Shown piece by piece: positions 1-11,373 of a stretch of 64,000 nucleotides of DNA. Position 1 is the first letter of the stretch, and each line of letters begins with the position of its first letter. The translations under genes were made by a program, and so were the position numbers. This DNA comes from Basidiobolus meristosporus CBS 931.73 (lineage: Eukaryota > Basidiobolomycota > Basidiobolomycetes > Basidiobolales > Basidiobolaceae), in NCBI GenBank assembly GCA_002104905.1, contig MCFE01000058.1, positions 124,001-188,000 of the forward strand. Reading direction: 5' to 3'. The notes below the pieces were generated by a model. That model worked only from the letters and a program-made list of their open reading frames with translations. It had not been told where the DNA came from and did not search any database.

Positions 1-41
1 TCCCAATCACTTCCAATATCTCCAAGACTCTTACAACAAAT
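1..41 (+). repeat. 3' end of a Copia-family LTR (window edge)
   Basis: The first 41 bases match the last 41 of the 349-bp Copia LTR described at 1510-1858 and end in the family terminus TTACAACA. The rest of this element lies outside the window. The LTR is followed directly by CACTA-derived sequence. Confidence 0.85.
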
Positions 42-1509
42 ATGTGTAATTGTTGCCACTTCTGCCATGAATACCCCATGAATATCCGTAAAGAACATCT
101 TGGTATTTAGCCAATATATTCCTTCTCCCTGCTGGATTCTAGTCCTCCTAATAGGTGCACTCTGGCTCTTACTTGTGTGAATTCTATATTGTATGGTGTA
201 AAAGCTGGCTTGCAGCCAAGAGAAACCTAGCATACTGTTGTTAAGTCTTCTTAATAAAAATTGGCTGCTTGTTGCATCCAGCCCAACTTTGCACCACATA
301 AATAATTATGCATGCATTGGAGCTGCTTAGCCTCTTAATGTCATAGGCATAGGTGTCTCCATTTGCTCATTTGTCCTATTATTCTCCAGCTCTTCCTTGT
401 TGTCCTACATGTGACAAATCATCACATCCATGATGGACTTGAAGGTAATGATGTTGATAAGATTGGGATACTGTAGGACATGCAACTTGACTTGTCTTTC
501 TATCTCCCAACACATCTGCTCCATGGGAAGCTCACAAAAAGTAAAGCAAGGCTCAATATTTTTCACACATCAAGCAAGATGGCAAGGAGAATGGAAACAT
601 TAGCACTAGAGATCTACCTGTGCAGCTTTATACTTGTAGTATAGCCAATCAAATCCTGTCCAAATTCTTTGCACAAAAGCTGTAGATGTGGCAAATTGGC
701 AGCTGTCATCTGCTTCTGGATCAATATTGCATGTCTACATATGACTTCCAATGCTTCTAATATATTCTAGGTATAAACTGTTTCAGAAGGCCACTTGATT
801 AAATACCTTGCCAGTCCATCCAGTCCATACATCTGTATTGTTGCATATGCATATGAATACTGATTAAAGTCTATGAGAAGTACATTGAGTAACATATACT
901 CTGTGATATTCTACCAACTCTTTCAGGTTACTCTGGCTTCTCAAAGGGTTCATTTAGCTTTAATTGCCCTATGTACAACTTGGTCAGCATTATAGCAGTA
1001 TTATTGAAAGGAAATGCATTGCTCCCAGTGAAAAGCTCTTGCCCCAACAGATACCCTCTATCTTAAGTGACTCCTACTGAATTCCATCATAACCAAGAAG
1101 AATTATCAATAAGTAAACAGCTGTTTTCACAGGAGTTGGAAGAGCAGCCATTTGAGCTACACTCTAGTGAGGTAGATGAGTTTGCAGAGAAAGGTTATTT
1201 GTCTACCATAGCCTCCATGCGCTTCATTATTGACAGAGTGGAGATTGCACTGACAAATAAAGCAGCAAAACCAAGAACTCAAAAGGTTATCACAATGCCT
1301 TCAGTGGAGCTTTGGAACATTAACAGGCGCTCCAAGAGGTTGAAGCACTTCTTCAAGAAGAGTGCACAAGAAAACTCACTTGAGTATTGTAAGGTCTTAC
1401 TGTATAGACTTGCAGATAAGGTACTAGACCTTGCAGTACCAGCCAATAACCAGGATGTATGGAAACCAGTGAATGAACAGTGGCATATGGCCGTAGGGAT
1501 GGTGCCAAA
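42..1509 (-). mobile_element. CACTA-like element copy 1, left part (internally deleted)
   Basis: Read on the minus strand, about 880-1060 matches the flanks of the Harbinger insertion in CACTA copy 2 (14,730-14,811 joined to 22,885-23,100). It therefore contains the downstream part of the Tnp2 region. At about 1060 the match jumps directly to the middle of the companion gene, which copy 2 places about 2.7 kb away. Copy 1 is thus an internal-deletion derivative, a common state for CACTA elements. It resumes at 9621 after Copia A. Terminal repeats were not found; family assignment rests on the Tnp2 similarity of copy 2. Confidence 0.6.
1067..1509 (+). pseudogene. CACTA companion-protein fragment, interrupted by Copia A
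   Basis: This frame corresponds to the distal half of the companion gene on the minus strand at 11,374-11,990. Shared blocks include TEFHH, VELHS, INRR/INRH followed by LKHFF/LQHFF, and LDLAVPA. The frame is cut by the Copia 5' LTR at 1510 and resumes at 9616 as a similar WW-containing segment (EWWIS against EWWIL). It has no start of its own because the upstream part is deleted, so the first ATG here is probably fortuitous. The protein's function is unknown; in CACTA elements the second gene often encodes a DNA-binding accessory protein. Confidence 0.55.
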
Positions 1510-1858
1510 TGTTGTAAAAATTTGTATTTCCACCTAAATATTCACCTGACTTAGTCACTTAGATCAACACCTTCAAATCCAAGAGAAAACTGACCAAATT
1601 CCTTGTTGGGATTTACTTGGAATATTTTCACCAAAATACCAGGTACCCAGAACATGAAAATTATCAAAGTTGTCCAAACAGCCCCAAACTTTGCACACAT
1701 GCTCTTGGGACCTTCCTTAACCTATTCTACATGTTTGTAATGCCAAGACTAGGTAAAAGTATAAATATCACTTTTACATTCAATAAATCAATGAGTGAAA
1801 ACCACATAATCTACTTGTTCTCCCAATCACTTCCAATATCTCCAAGACTCTTACAACA
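1510..1858 (+). repeat. 5' LTR of Copia A, with promoter and polyadenylation signals
   Basis: The 349-bp LTR has short inverted termini TGTTGTAA/TTACAACA. A TATAAAT box lies at 1760-1766 and AATAAA at about 1780, in the expected places for the U3/R promoter and the polyadenylation signal. The same arrangement recurs in the other LTR copies of the window. Confidence 0.9.
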
Positions 1859-1870
1859 GGTTATGAGCCC
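1859..1870 (+). other. Copia primer binding site, half-tRNA type
   Basis: The 12 bases directly after the 5' LTR read GGTTATGAGCCC. This is complementary to GGGCTCATAACC, the anticodon stem-loop of fungal initiator tRNA-Met, not to a tRNA 3' end. The same site lies at 20,462-20,473 (minus, copy B), about 50,491-50,503 (minus, copy D, one change) and 61,811-61,822 (copy F, one change). Drosophila copia is known to prime from the same internal region using a half tRNA. Confidence 0.75.
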
Positions 1871-4800
1871 CAAGCTCTCACTCTCTGCAATGTCTACTAC
1901 TGCTATTACTGGAATTTTTCCCTCTGCTGAAAAGTTGGATGGATCAAACTACCAAGTGTGGAAGGTGAAGATGAAGATGCTGCTACAAGAAAGAGGCCTT
2001 TGGGATATTGTCATGGGAGAAGAATGCCCTCCTAAAAATGTGGGAGAGGAAGCCTTAAAGTACTAGCAGAAAGAACAAAGTGCCTTTAGCTGCATTTGCC
2101 TTAATGTTAAAGACAAATTGCTAATTCAATGCTCAAGAGCAAAAACGGCAAAGAATGCCTAGAAGGCATTAGAAGACACCTACCAGTCATGTTTAGCTGC
2201 CAAGAAAATATATCTGCGAGTGAAATTCTTTACTACAAAGATGCAGCCTGGAGAAGAAATGAAAAATCTAATTAACAGAATTACCCTGCTGGTAGATGAG
2301 ATGGAATCTGCAGGCGTACCAACTATTGATGAGGATGTGATAGTTACCATCCTGAATAGCCTGATAGACAAGTTTCAGGGCCTTGTATCAGCCCCAGAGT
2401 CCAGAACTGAAGATTTGACCTTAAATTACGTATATGGAAGGCTCCTGGATGAAGAATCAAGAAAATCAAGTGCCAATAAGAAGGAAGAAGAAAATGCTTT
2501 AATAAGCAATGATAGCCAACAAAGGAGGTACCCAAGAACCTACAAAGGCAACAGCAACCTGTTTTGCAACTACTGCAAAAGGAAAGAATACTCATCAGAC
2601 CGGTGTCTCAAAAACAGAGATTATCAGGAAAAGAAGCCTGAATATGGAAATGCTGCAACAACTGAAAATAAATTATTAATATCTGCACAAAATATGACCA
2701 CAAATGAGAATTCTCAGACATTGTGTATTGACTCTGGAGCTTCTCAACACTTTACACACCAAAAAGAACTTTTTACCCAATATCAAGAAATTCCAATTAA
2801 GAAGGTTTTCATGGGTGACAATAGAACATTTGATGCTGTGGGAGAAGGAACTATCCAAATAAACCTTAGAAGCAGTGAAGGAAGCCATACACTGATCTTT
2901 AAAGAAGTACTCTATGTACCAGAAATAGCCAAGAACCTACTCTCTGTAAGCAAGGCCACAGCAGAAGGACTCAGTTTCAGCTTTGACAATTCTGGATGCA
3001 GGATCACTGATCAAAATGGTGCTCATATTGCTTTGGACATCAGAGATCAGAGTCTATACAAGTTGACTTATATTCTGTCATATTTGGAAGCCAATATAAG
3101 TAACTTAAATGAAGAAACACCAATGCTTTGGCACAGGAGATTTGGATACATCAATTGTGATTATTTGCGCAAAATGATCAAAGATCAGCTAATTTCTGGA
3201 GTGAAAATTGATCTCCCAGCTAATTTGGAGCACTGTGAAGCCTGCATACATGGGAAACAAGCTAGACAGCCGTTCAAGAGCTCTGGGTTAATCAAAACTA
3301 AGAAAAAATTAGATCTAACTCACTCAGATCTGTGTGGACCTATGCAAAATTTTTCCTTAGGTGGGATGAAGTATTTAATCACCATTATTGATGATTATAC
3401 AAGATACACATGGGTCTACTTCATGGAGAGAAAGGAAGAAGCTCAGTCTAGGTTCAGTGAGTTTAAAGCCATGCTGGAGAGAGAAACTGGTGAAAAAATC
3501 AAGAAAATACGCTCTGACAATGGTGGAGAATATACCTCAAAACTCTTCATCCACTTCTGCAAAATTCATGGGACTAAGCAAGAGACTACTGTACCATACT
3601 CCCCACAGCAAAATGGAGTAGTATATCAAGCTAACAGATCAATAATTGATATGGCAAGACCTATGATCCATGATTAAAAATTATCCAATGATTTTTAGGC
3701 GGAATCAGTTGCCACTGCTGTATACCTTAAAAATAGGAGTTATAACAGAATACTTTGTGATTCTACTCCATTTGAAGCATGGTGTGGATACAGACTAAGT
3801 GCAGAACATCTAAGAATATTTGGGTGTACAGCATATGCCAAAAACCTGACCAGAAATCAGTCAAAATTTAAGCCAAAAAGTGTAAAATGCATATTTTGAG
3901 TTACTGCAATGAGAGTAAGGCATACAGACTCTACAATACCAAAGCAAAGTAGCTGATCAAGTCCAGGGATGTGTTGTTTGATGAAAATTTAAAATTTCAC
4001 AAAAAAGGACATCAGATGAGGACAAAATTTGATCTCAAGTCCACCAATTGTCAGGATTGAATCAGAGCAAAATAATGATAATTTCTTCACTGCAGAGGAC
4101 TCTACAACCGTGGTTCAGCTTGGATCAGTGCCCAAAAATATCCCAGAAGTGATCATTCCAGTATCAAATGCCTGGAGATCCAATTGGACATGAAATAGTC
4201 CAAATTCCTATATCAATGAGGGTACAAACTTAGCCTATGCCTATTCAGTCCATATTGATGAGCCCCAGACTGTCAAGGAGGCCCTAAATAGCCCTCAGAT
4301 AAAGTTTGGGAGATCTGCAATGACTGAGGATTTTCAGGCCCTGATGGAAAATCAAACTTGTGACTTAGTCAAATTACCAATCAACCAAAAATCAATTGGA
4401 TGCAGATGGGTCCTCAAAACAAAATACAAGGCTGATGGTACAATTGAAAGATGCAAAGCCAGACTTGTAGCCAAAGGATACTCTCAAACAAAAGGACTTG
4501 ACTATACTGCGACCTTTGCACCAGTAGCCAAGTTTAATTCCAACAGATTAATATTGGCTAGTGCAGCCAAGTATAAGCTTTTTATTCATCAAATGGATGT
4601 AAAAACTTCATTTTTGAATGGAGAACTTGATGAGGACATGTATATGGACCAGCCTGATGGGTTTGCTGACCACAATAACCCCCATTTGGTCTGCAAGCCT
4701 ACAAAGTCACTATATGGTCTCAAACAATCACCTAGAGCCTGGAATTGCAAGGTAGATTCTTATTTGGAATCTTTGAGTTTCAAAAGGAGTAATACTGCCT

Positions 4801-5816
4801 ATAGTATATACTATAAGCCAGATAGAGCAAATCCAGTTCTATTAGCTCTATATGTGGATGATCTTATTGTAGCCACCAATAACCTAGAAACATTTGAAGA
4901 GACTAAATCCAGCCTATCTAAGGAGTTCAAGATGTCCAATCTAAGAGAACATGATTACTACTTAGGGATTAAGTTCTCCATAGACAGAGGTGCCCAGATT
5001 ATCACCCTAAGCCAATCCAAGTATATTCAAGATATACTAAAGAAGTACAAAATGGAAGACTGTAAACTGGCAGCTACCCCAATGGAAACAAACCTTAACT
5101 TGGTTAAAACTCAACCAAATCATAAGAGCTTGGTGCCATCTGAAAGCCCTGACTTTCCTTATCAATTTATGATTAACAGTCTGATGTATATCATACTTGG
5201 AAAACATCCAGATATCTCATATTCAGTGGGAGTTGTCAGCCAACATAATCAGAACTATGGATCTGATAATATTGCAGCAGTTATGCGGATTTTTAGATAC
5301 CTAAAAGGAACTGCTGATATCTGCTTAAGATACACTCATAAGGATTCAGAACAGGATCTTGTGGGATACTCTGATGCTGATTGGGGACAAAATTTGGAAT
5401 ACAGAAGATCCACCACATGATACACCTTTCTTTACTGTAAAGGAGCAATTTCATGGTATTCAAGAAAGCAACCAACTGTAGCACTTTCTTCCACAGAGGC
5501 AGAGTATATGGCAGCCTGTGAAGCTACAAAAGAAGCAATGTGGTTAAGAAAACTCTTTACAGATTTAGGCCTATGTCAAAAAACGCCTATTACTTTATTT
5601 CAAGATAATCAAGTATGTATTCAATTAGGTAGAAATCCAGCTTTTTATGCTAGAACCAAGCACTTAAGTATTAGACATCATTTCACATGTGAAGCTATAG
5701 AGAATAACTTAGTTAGCTTAGTTTACTGTCCTACAGATGAAATGATTGCAGACATATTGACCAAACCATTAGCTAGAGACAAGTTTGAATATCTTAGGTC
5801 AAAATTAGGACTAGTC
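1863..5816 (+). pseudogene. Copia A gag-pol polyprotein, broken
   Basis: The frame starts at ATG 1863 or 1890 (MSTTAITG). Gag holds a zinc knuckle in which the histidine is changed (CNYC then EYSSDRC). Protease has IDSGAS near 2735. Integrase has an HHCC region (LWHRRFGY, CEACIHGKQAR) and the SDNGGEY block. Reverse transcriptase has LYVDDLIVA near 4850, and RNase H has STTEAEYMA near 5495. Breaks include TAG codons at 2064 and about 2160, TAA at about 3675, and further stops between 3678 and 4319. The last codons and polypurine tract lie beyond the nested Harbinger element, at 9244-9266. The copy cannot encode an intact polyprotein. Confidence 0.92.
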
Positions 5817-6002
5817 AGTAGACTTGTTCCATTGGATAGCGCCACATAGTGCCAGCCGGTTTATAGTGCCGGATTGATCTGGCACTCTACGGAACTATCT
5901 GGCACTATAATTTCTACCATGATGCCAGTGGTATGATACAGTTACTGGTAATTTTACTCAATCTCACTTATGTTGCTCAGAATAGTGCTTTCCTTGCTTT
6001 AT

Positions 6003-6887
6003 TTACTCTTCATAATGCTCCAGACACATTTCTCTCAGTGGATGTCTTCTTGTATGAACATACTGTGCATTGATAAGTATCTTAATTACTTTACCTATTC
6101 TGCTGTTTTCTCCTATATATGACTTTCCTCTGTATTTACCTGCCAATATGCTGAATCTCTTCAGGTATCCAAATGTGTGCTCTACCGTTACTCTGAAATG
6201 ATTAAATATCTCATTGTAGAGCTTCTGCTTCCTGCTAAGCACACCATTCCTTGGCTTCCTATAAGCTGTAATACATCCTAATCTCTGACAATCCTCTCCT
6301 ATATAGGCCAAGTCTGCCATACATTTCTCCCCTCTACTGAATTCAGGATGATTCTCTACCCAGAGTGCTTTGTCATGCCTACTTCCAGCAAATGGCCCAC
6401 TAAACCAGATGATGTTACCCTCAATGTCAGACAGTGCTTGAAACTTCACACAGTGTGCCTTGTACTTGCCAGAATAAAAGTGCCTCTGCCCTCTAGAAGG
6501 TCTGTTAATCCTCACTGGGAAGGTATCCAAAATACTCCTGATATGGAACCTGTTGCTGAACACTCTGGGATATGGAAGTCTATTGGAGCTTCTGAACCTA
6601 GTATGCCAAGCTTGCTCTAAGTCATTCATACCCTCTGCAAGGTGGTTCTCCATTGCTGTCAGCTGGGAATGAAAGCTTCTAGGACTTTTGTTGCCATGGA
6701 TGGTGGGATGAAACCTTGTAGGGCAATAGTTCTTGTAATAGCAGAGAAGCTTAACAAGGGATCTCCTTGAGTAGATTGGGGTTGATGGTCCACAGTACTT
6801 GGAATAGATCTCCTCCTGTGTGTCAAAAGGAAATCCAGTGGTAGTGATGGGATTGATGAGAAAAGATCATTCAGATGAGTAAGTCAT
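6003..6887 (-). pseudogene. DDE_4-type (Harbinger-like) transposase, one nonsense codon
   Basis: From ATG 6887 the frame encodes about 294 residues ending at 6003. Catalytic blocks fit the Harbinger DDE nuclease: ILDTFPVRINRP (first Asp), RHFYSGKYKAHCVKFQ, GPFAGSRHDKALW, MADLAYIGEDC (second Asp) and FRVTVEHTFGYLKRF (Glu). The C-terminus HYEE is the same in both copies. Codon 7 is TGA where the second copy (15,869) has TGG, so this copy is closed near its start. A start at Met 79 (6653) would lose the N-terminal region but keep the catalytic core. Predicted role: cut-and-paste transposition of the element's ends. Confidence 0.85.
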
Positions 6888-7339
6888 ATTAAAATTGATG
6901 GATGATTGTATGGAGGCGGTTTGAATCGATTTGGCGCAATCTGCGTTATTTATCTGATTTTTAACACATTATGGTTAAATCTCCATCAATTGCCATGTAT
7001 CCCATCATTATGTCGCAAAAATCATCCGCAAACAATGCCTTGGTACTTTTATTGATGCTTTAATCATAGGTCTATAATCAAATAGGAAATCTGCAATTGA
7101 TGTGATCTGATCCGTGTCAACGCAATCCAAGATGCATCATGCATAATATATGGAAAATTCAACAATCACTTTAGTTTTCATATATATTTCATATAAGACC
7201 AGGTTGATGCCAATATACTGCTGTATAAGTATCCAAATCCGTTGCTATGGTCCCCATACCAAGCCTCAACTCATCTTTAGTACAACCCAGACAAAACCCA
7301 TCCCCCAGCTCACAAGCGCGGTCCGGACCGGAAAAGTCG

Positions 7340-8497
7340 ATGTCGGATCCGTTCGAGTTCTCACCAAATGATTTTAGTATGGCCCAAGTGTCTATGATGA
7401 GCCTTCATACAGATATTTGGGCACTACTGATTAATCTAGCAGAACTAGATACCTCAGAGAGTCAACAAAGATGGAAGAATTTGAGTAGAAAGCTGTGGCA
7501 TGAGTTCTACATCAAGATGCCAGCCAATGTATTTAAAAAGATATATAACAAGACAAGTATTGAAATTGAGAATGAGCTGAGAGTGAGGGGATTTGACAAG
7601 GAAGCCGTGCGGGAACGATTTCGTGCGCAATTTGCACAGTACGGGCTGGATGCATCCGTTTGTGCCTCAACTTTGGGAACCAAAGAGATTTTGAATGAGT
7701 TTTTGCCTCAAATGACTAATGTACTACGTGATATATTAGTAGAGCTAAGTGGCTTCCGAGAGCAATATACACAGGACTCATCCAGGCAACAGCTCCAAAG
7801 TATTAGACAGAGGGTAACTGAATACCATGAGGAATCAGATGGTGAGCTTCAGGAGGAAGAATACAGACCGCAAGCAACATTGTCCAGATCGCACCAGCAC
7901 GCCTCGCTGGATTCCCTACCATCTCTTGCAACCACAGCGCGCCGGCGCCCGTCAGTCCAGACCACGCCAACACCCTTTACCAGAACGCCCCGCGTCAAGT
8001 CAACGTGCATTGAGTCAACGCGCGTCAGGTCAACGCGCGCAACTTGCCAAACTGCTCATTTAGACACAAGTCCATTGGAGCGGACCAAGTCGCGTCAACA
8101 TGCGGCATCACATCGAACTCAGCCAAGGGCCATCTCAACGCGTCAAGGCACGCCTGCGCGTGCCGTTTTGCCTGACCATCAGCGAGTTACTTCTGGTGAA
8201 CTGACTGATGATGACCAACATGAAGTGACTCAACCACCGGAGCCCTTGGCAAGTAAAAGAACGAGTCAGCGCGTGGCACTACAGGCCGGTTCAGTTGGTT
8301 CAGTTGGTTCAGTTGGAGCGATTCAGCGCAGCCAAGCTGCAGCATTGCACTCATCAACTAGGAGGCAAAATACTGACTACAAATACACAAGTAGCCAAGA
8401 TGATAGTCAGCCAGGAAGTAGTATAGGTGTGCAAAGTGAGTCACTACCAAATGCTTCAGTAGTAATCCCTGTGAGAAAAAAACCCAGGAGAAGATGA
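7340..8497 (+). CDS. Second protein of the Harbinger-like element, function unknown
   Basis: ATG 7340 (MSDPFEFSPND) is chosen because it begins the region conserved in copy 2 and lies downstream of a TATA-like GTATAAGT near 7223. The frame is open for 385 residues. The first about 150 residues are ordered and helical-looking (LHTDIWALLINLAELDTSE, RWKNLSRKLWHEFY, LVELSGFREQY). The rest is Arg/Ser/Thr/Gln-rich and ends in a basic KKPRRR tail, possibly a nuclear localisation signal. PIF/Harbinger elements usually encode a Myb/SANT-like partner of the transposase; I cannot confirm a Myb fold here, so that role is inferred from position. A triple SVG repeat lies near residue 320. Confidence 0.7.
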   Translation: MSDPFEFSPNDFSMAQVSMMSLHTDIWALLINLAELDTSESQQRWKNLSRKLWHEFYIKMPANVFKKIYNKTSIEIENELRVRGFDKEAVRERFRAQFAQYGLDASVCASTLGTKEILNEFLPQMTNVLRDILVELSGFREQYTQDSSRQQLQSIRQRVTEYHEESDGELQEEEYRPQATLSRSHQHASLDSLPSLATTARRRPSVQTTPTPFTRTPRVKSTCIESTRVRSTRATCQTAHLDTSPLERTKSRQHAASHRTQPRAISTRQGTPARAVLPDHQRVTSGELTDDDQHEVTQPPEPLASKRTSQRVALQAGSVGSVGSVGAIQRSQAAALHSSTRRQNTDYKYTSSQDDSQPGSSIGVQSESLPNASVVIPVRKKPRRR

Positions 8498-9243
8498 TGC
8501 GATCGCTTTGAATCGCTCACATTTGTAATGATCCCGACAACCCTTTTTTTTTGCGATCCAAATCAAGCCATCGCAAATCAGTGATCATCAAATTTTTGAT
8601 ATAAGTAATATCAAGGTTGTCTCACATTTGAGACAGAACCCCTATAAATAAACACCCTGCATATATATACATCATCTGTAATACCAGTGCAGCTATTGGA
8701 TCTGTTTTGCACCTACACAATCGCTTGCGTGCTAGCTATGACACCTTGCCCAATCACTAGGATCAGGGATTTACTTGCTCAATGGGCAAAATGGGATATT
8801 TGATGGCAAATCAGGTAGCTTTTTCAGTAGTCAATGAGCCAATTGGGGGCTGCCAGCTTCAGGATACTTTTGGACCAATTAATCACTGAGATACTGTCCA
8901 ATTGGAGTGAGGGTAACCAGAATGGTAAGTATCAGTGTAGTTTATAGTGTGATACACATTTATTTCCATTTACATTAAAGAAACATATCCAAATACCAGA
9001 TTTTACCTGCCATTATAGCGGTATCCGATTGTGCACGTGATGCAAGCATAACGAGTTGGCGCAATCATCCGCGCCAACCTCATCGTGTCAGATTGTGCCA
9101 TAGTGTGCGAGATCGTCCCGCATAGTGCGAAATCATCCAAGAACGATCCTGCCTTCTGGTAGCTATAATATCGCGCCCAATCATTCTTTGCAACCGCGGA
9201 TCGCGCCGCGCGCCCTGGCACGGTACGATGGAACAAGTCTAGT

Positions 9244-9615
9244 ATGTACATTTAGCTGAGTGGGAGTGTTGTAAAAAGATTGTATTTCCACCTAAATATA
9301 CACCTAACTTAGTCACTTAGATCATTACCTTCAAATCCTAGAGAATACTGACCAAATTCCTTGTTGGGATTTACTTGGAATATTTTCACCAAAATACCAG
9401 GTACCCAGAACATGAAATTCTCAAAGTTGTCCAAACAGCCCCAAACTTTGCTCACATGCTCTTGGGACCTTCCTTAACCTATTCTACGTGTTTGTAATGC
9501 CAAGACCAGGTAAAAGTATAAATACCACTTTTACATTCAATAAATCATTAAGTGAAAACCACATAACCTACTTGTTCTCCCAATTACTTCCAATATCTCC
9601 AAGACTCTTACAACA
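9244..9615 (+). repeat. 3' end of Copia A: polypurine tract and 3' LTR
   Basis: After the Harbinger element the Copia tail resumes with the last codons (TACATTTAG). A purine-rich tract GCTGAGTGGGAG ends at 9266, directly before the LTR 9267-9615. This matches the intact order seen in copies B and C. Confidence 0.92.
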
Positions 9616-9620
9616 CCAAA

Positions 9621-10090
9621 GTCATGGAAAAATGGCATTACAGCAGAAAAATATATTGAGTGGTGGATTTCAATAGAGTTAATTGTTCAGTGTGGGTTAT
9701 GCTTAATGTTAGTGTAGGGTATAGAAGCTGGTATAGGTCAATACAATTGGCAAATGCGGTACATCTGAAGTTACAACTTACATAAGTCAATTTGTATGCA
9801 TGAAAGTAAGAGAAATGGCTGAGTTGGGAAGTAATGAGTATGAAAAAGAGGCAATAGCCAATCAATGTACACAAGTGTATGAGGTGATTGAGTGTCTGGG
9901 AGCAGAAAGTGAGAGAATTGGCATAGTACAAATCAAAAGCCACTTGGGTATTGTTGTGATGAAGAATTTTGACTACGTTTTTTATGAGATCTGGGGTATT
10001 ATTACATTTTGGCAATCTTTGCACCATGCCCTGACAGCTTAGTACCTCTTGGCCACAGGATTTTAAGCTTGTGATAGCCTTTTGACCACA
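9621..10090 (+). mobile_element. CACTA-like element copy 1, right part
   Basis: The companion gene continues after the CCAAA duplication with a segment resembling the minus-strand frame at 11,374-11,560 (SFTAEILIEWW). A further frame, 9800-10,042, encodes an acidic 80-residue stretch with no counterpart in copy 2 within this window. Similarity to known sequence fades near 10,090, where a Copia relic follows. Confidence 0.5.
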
Positions 10091-10125
10091 TCATTACAAT
10101 TACTACCCATAGGGTTGAGTATTAG

Positions 10126-11345
10126 GGAAATGATGATTATTTTCTCACTGCAGAGAACTCTGCAGCTATGATTCAGCCTAAAGCAGTGCCTAAGAGCATC
10201 CTAGAAGTGATTATCTCTGTATTATAAGACATGATATGCAACTGGACCAGACATTGCTCATACTACTATAACAACCTATGTACAAACCCTGCCTATGCCT
10301 ATTCAATCTATGTTCATCAGCCCAGACTGTAAAAGAGGTCTTAAGTAGTCCCTGGATAGAGTATTGGAGATCCGCAATGACTGAAGAGTATCAGGCCCTA
10401 ATGGAATATCAAACTTGATAGTTAATGGAGTTACAAACTAGCCAAAAGTCAATTAGATGTAGATTGGGCTTCAACAAAAGCATAAGGCTAATGGTATAAC
10501 TAAACAATACAAAGCAAGGCTTGTGGCCAAAGGACACTCCTAAAGAAAATGACTTGACTATACTGACACCTTTGCACTGGCAACCAATTTCAATTCCATC
10601 AGATTAATATTTACTATTGCAGCCAAATATAAGGTTTTGGACTGTCAAATGGATGTAAAAGCTGCAATTTGAATGGGAAGCTTGCTAAGGACATGCATAA
10701 GGATCTGCCTGTTGGGTTTGCTGACCAACATAGACCCCATTTGGTTGGCAAGCTTAAAATATATCTATATGGTCTGAAACAATATCTCAGCCTGGAATTG
10801 CAAGAAAAACTCTTATTTGATATCATACAGTTTTCAATGGAGTACAACTAATTAAAGTATCTACCCTAATTCAGATAGAGCAAGCTCAGCTGTATCAGCT
10901 CTATATGTGGCTGATATTATTGTAGCTGCCAATAACCCAGAAACACTGGAAGAGACTAAATCCAGCCTATCTATAGAGCTCAGGATGTCCAATATAGTAG
11001 AGCTCAGTTACTACATAGGGATAAAGGTTCTCATGGACAGATGTACACAGACTATTACCCTAAGTCAATCCTAGTATATTCAAGATATACTTAAGAAGTA
11101 CCAAATGGATGACTCTAAACCAGTAGCTAACTCAATGAAAATAAACCAATATGGTTAAGAAAACCTTAAAGATTTAGGCTATTGTTGAAAAATGCCTATT
11201 ACTTTACTTCATGATGATCACAGATACATATAATAGATAGAAATCCAAATTTCCATGCTAAGGCTAGGCACGTAAATATTAGATAACATTTCATATGTAA
11301 AGCTATAGAGAATAACTTAGTTATCTTTGCTTACCCTATGAAAAA
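10126..11345 (+). mobile_element. Decayed internal Copia fragment (RT and RNase H)
   Basis: Nucleotide similarity to Copia A runs from the block before the reverse transcriptase (A about 4080) through RT into RNase H and stops before the polypurine tract. Frames are broken throughout by stops and small indels. A long stretch between the RT C-terminus and RNase H is missing near 11,145. No LTR is attached. It separates CACTA copies 1 and 2. Confidence 0.8.
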
Positions 11346-11373
11346 CTGTTGGGATGATCCCATCAAAAGGCCA

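Larger units (their letters stand above)
5820..9240. mobile_element. PIF/Harbinger-like DNA transposon copy 1 (complete)
   Basis: The element is 3421 bp and begins AGACTTGTTCCATTGG. It ends with the inverted form (ATGGAACAAGTCT) and is flanked by a 3-bp duplication AGT (5817-5819 and 9241-9243). The intact target GTCAGTATGAACATTT survives in Copia copy C at 26,517-26,532, which fixes the junctions. It carries two convergent-to-centre genes: a DDE transposase on the minus strand and a second ORF on the plus strand. This two-gene plan fits PIF/Harbinger. The duplication AGT is not the usual TWA, so the superfamily call is not certain. Confidence 0.85.
1510..9615 (+). mobile_element. Copia LTR retrotransposon copy A, complete but carrying a nested Harbinger element
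   Basis: Two 349-bp LTRs (1510-1858 and 9267-9615) begin TGTTGTAA and end TTACAACA. They are flanked by a 5-bp target duplication CCAAA (1505-1509 and 9616-9620). Without the nested 3421-bp element and its duplicated 3 bp, the copy is 4682 bp, one base different from copy B. The domain order Gag, protease, integrase, reverse transcriptase, RNase H places it in Ty1/Copia. The two LTRs differ at many positions, so the insertion is not recent. Confidence 0.95.
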
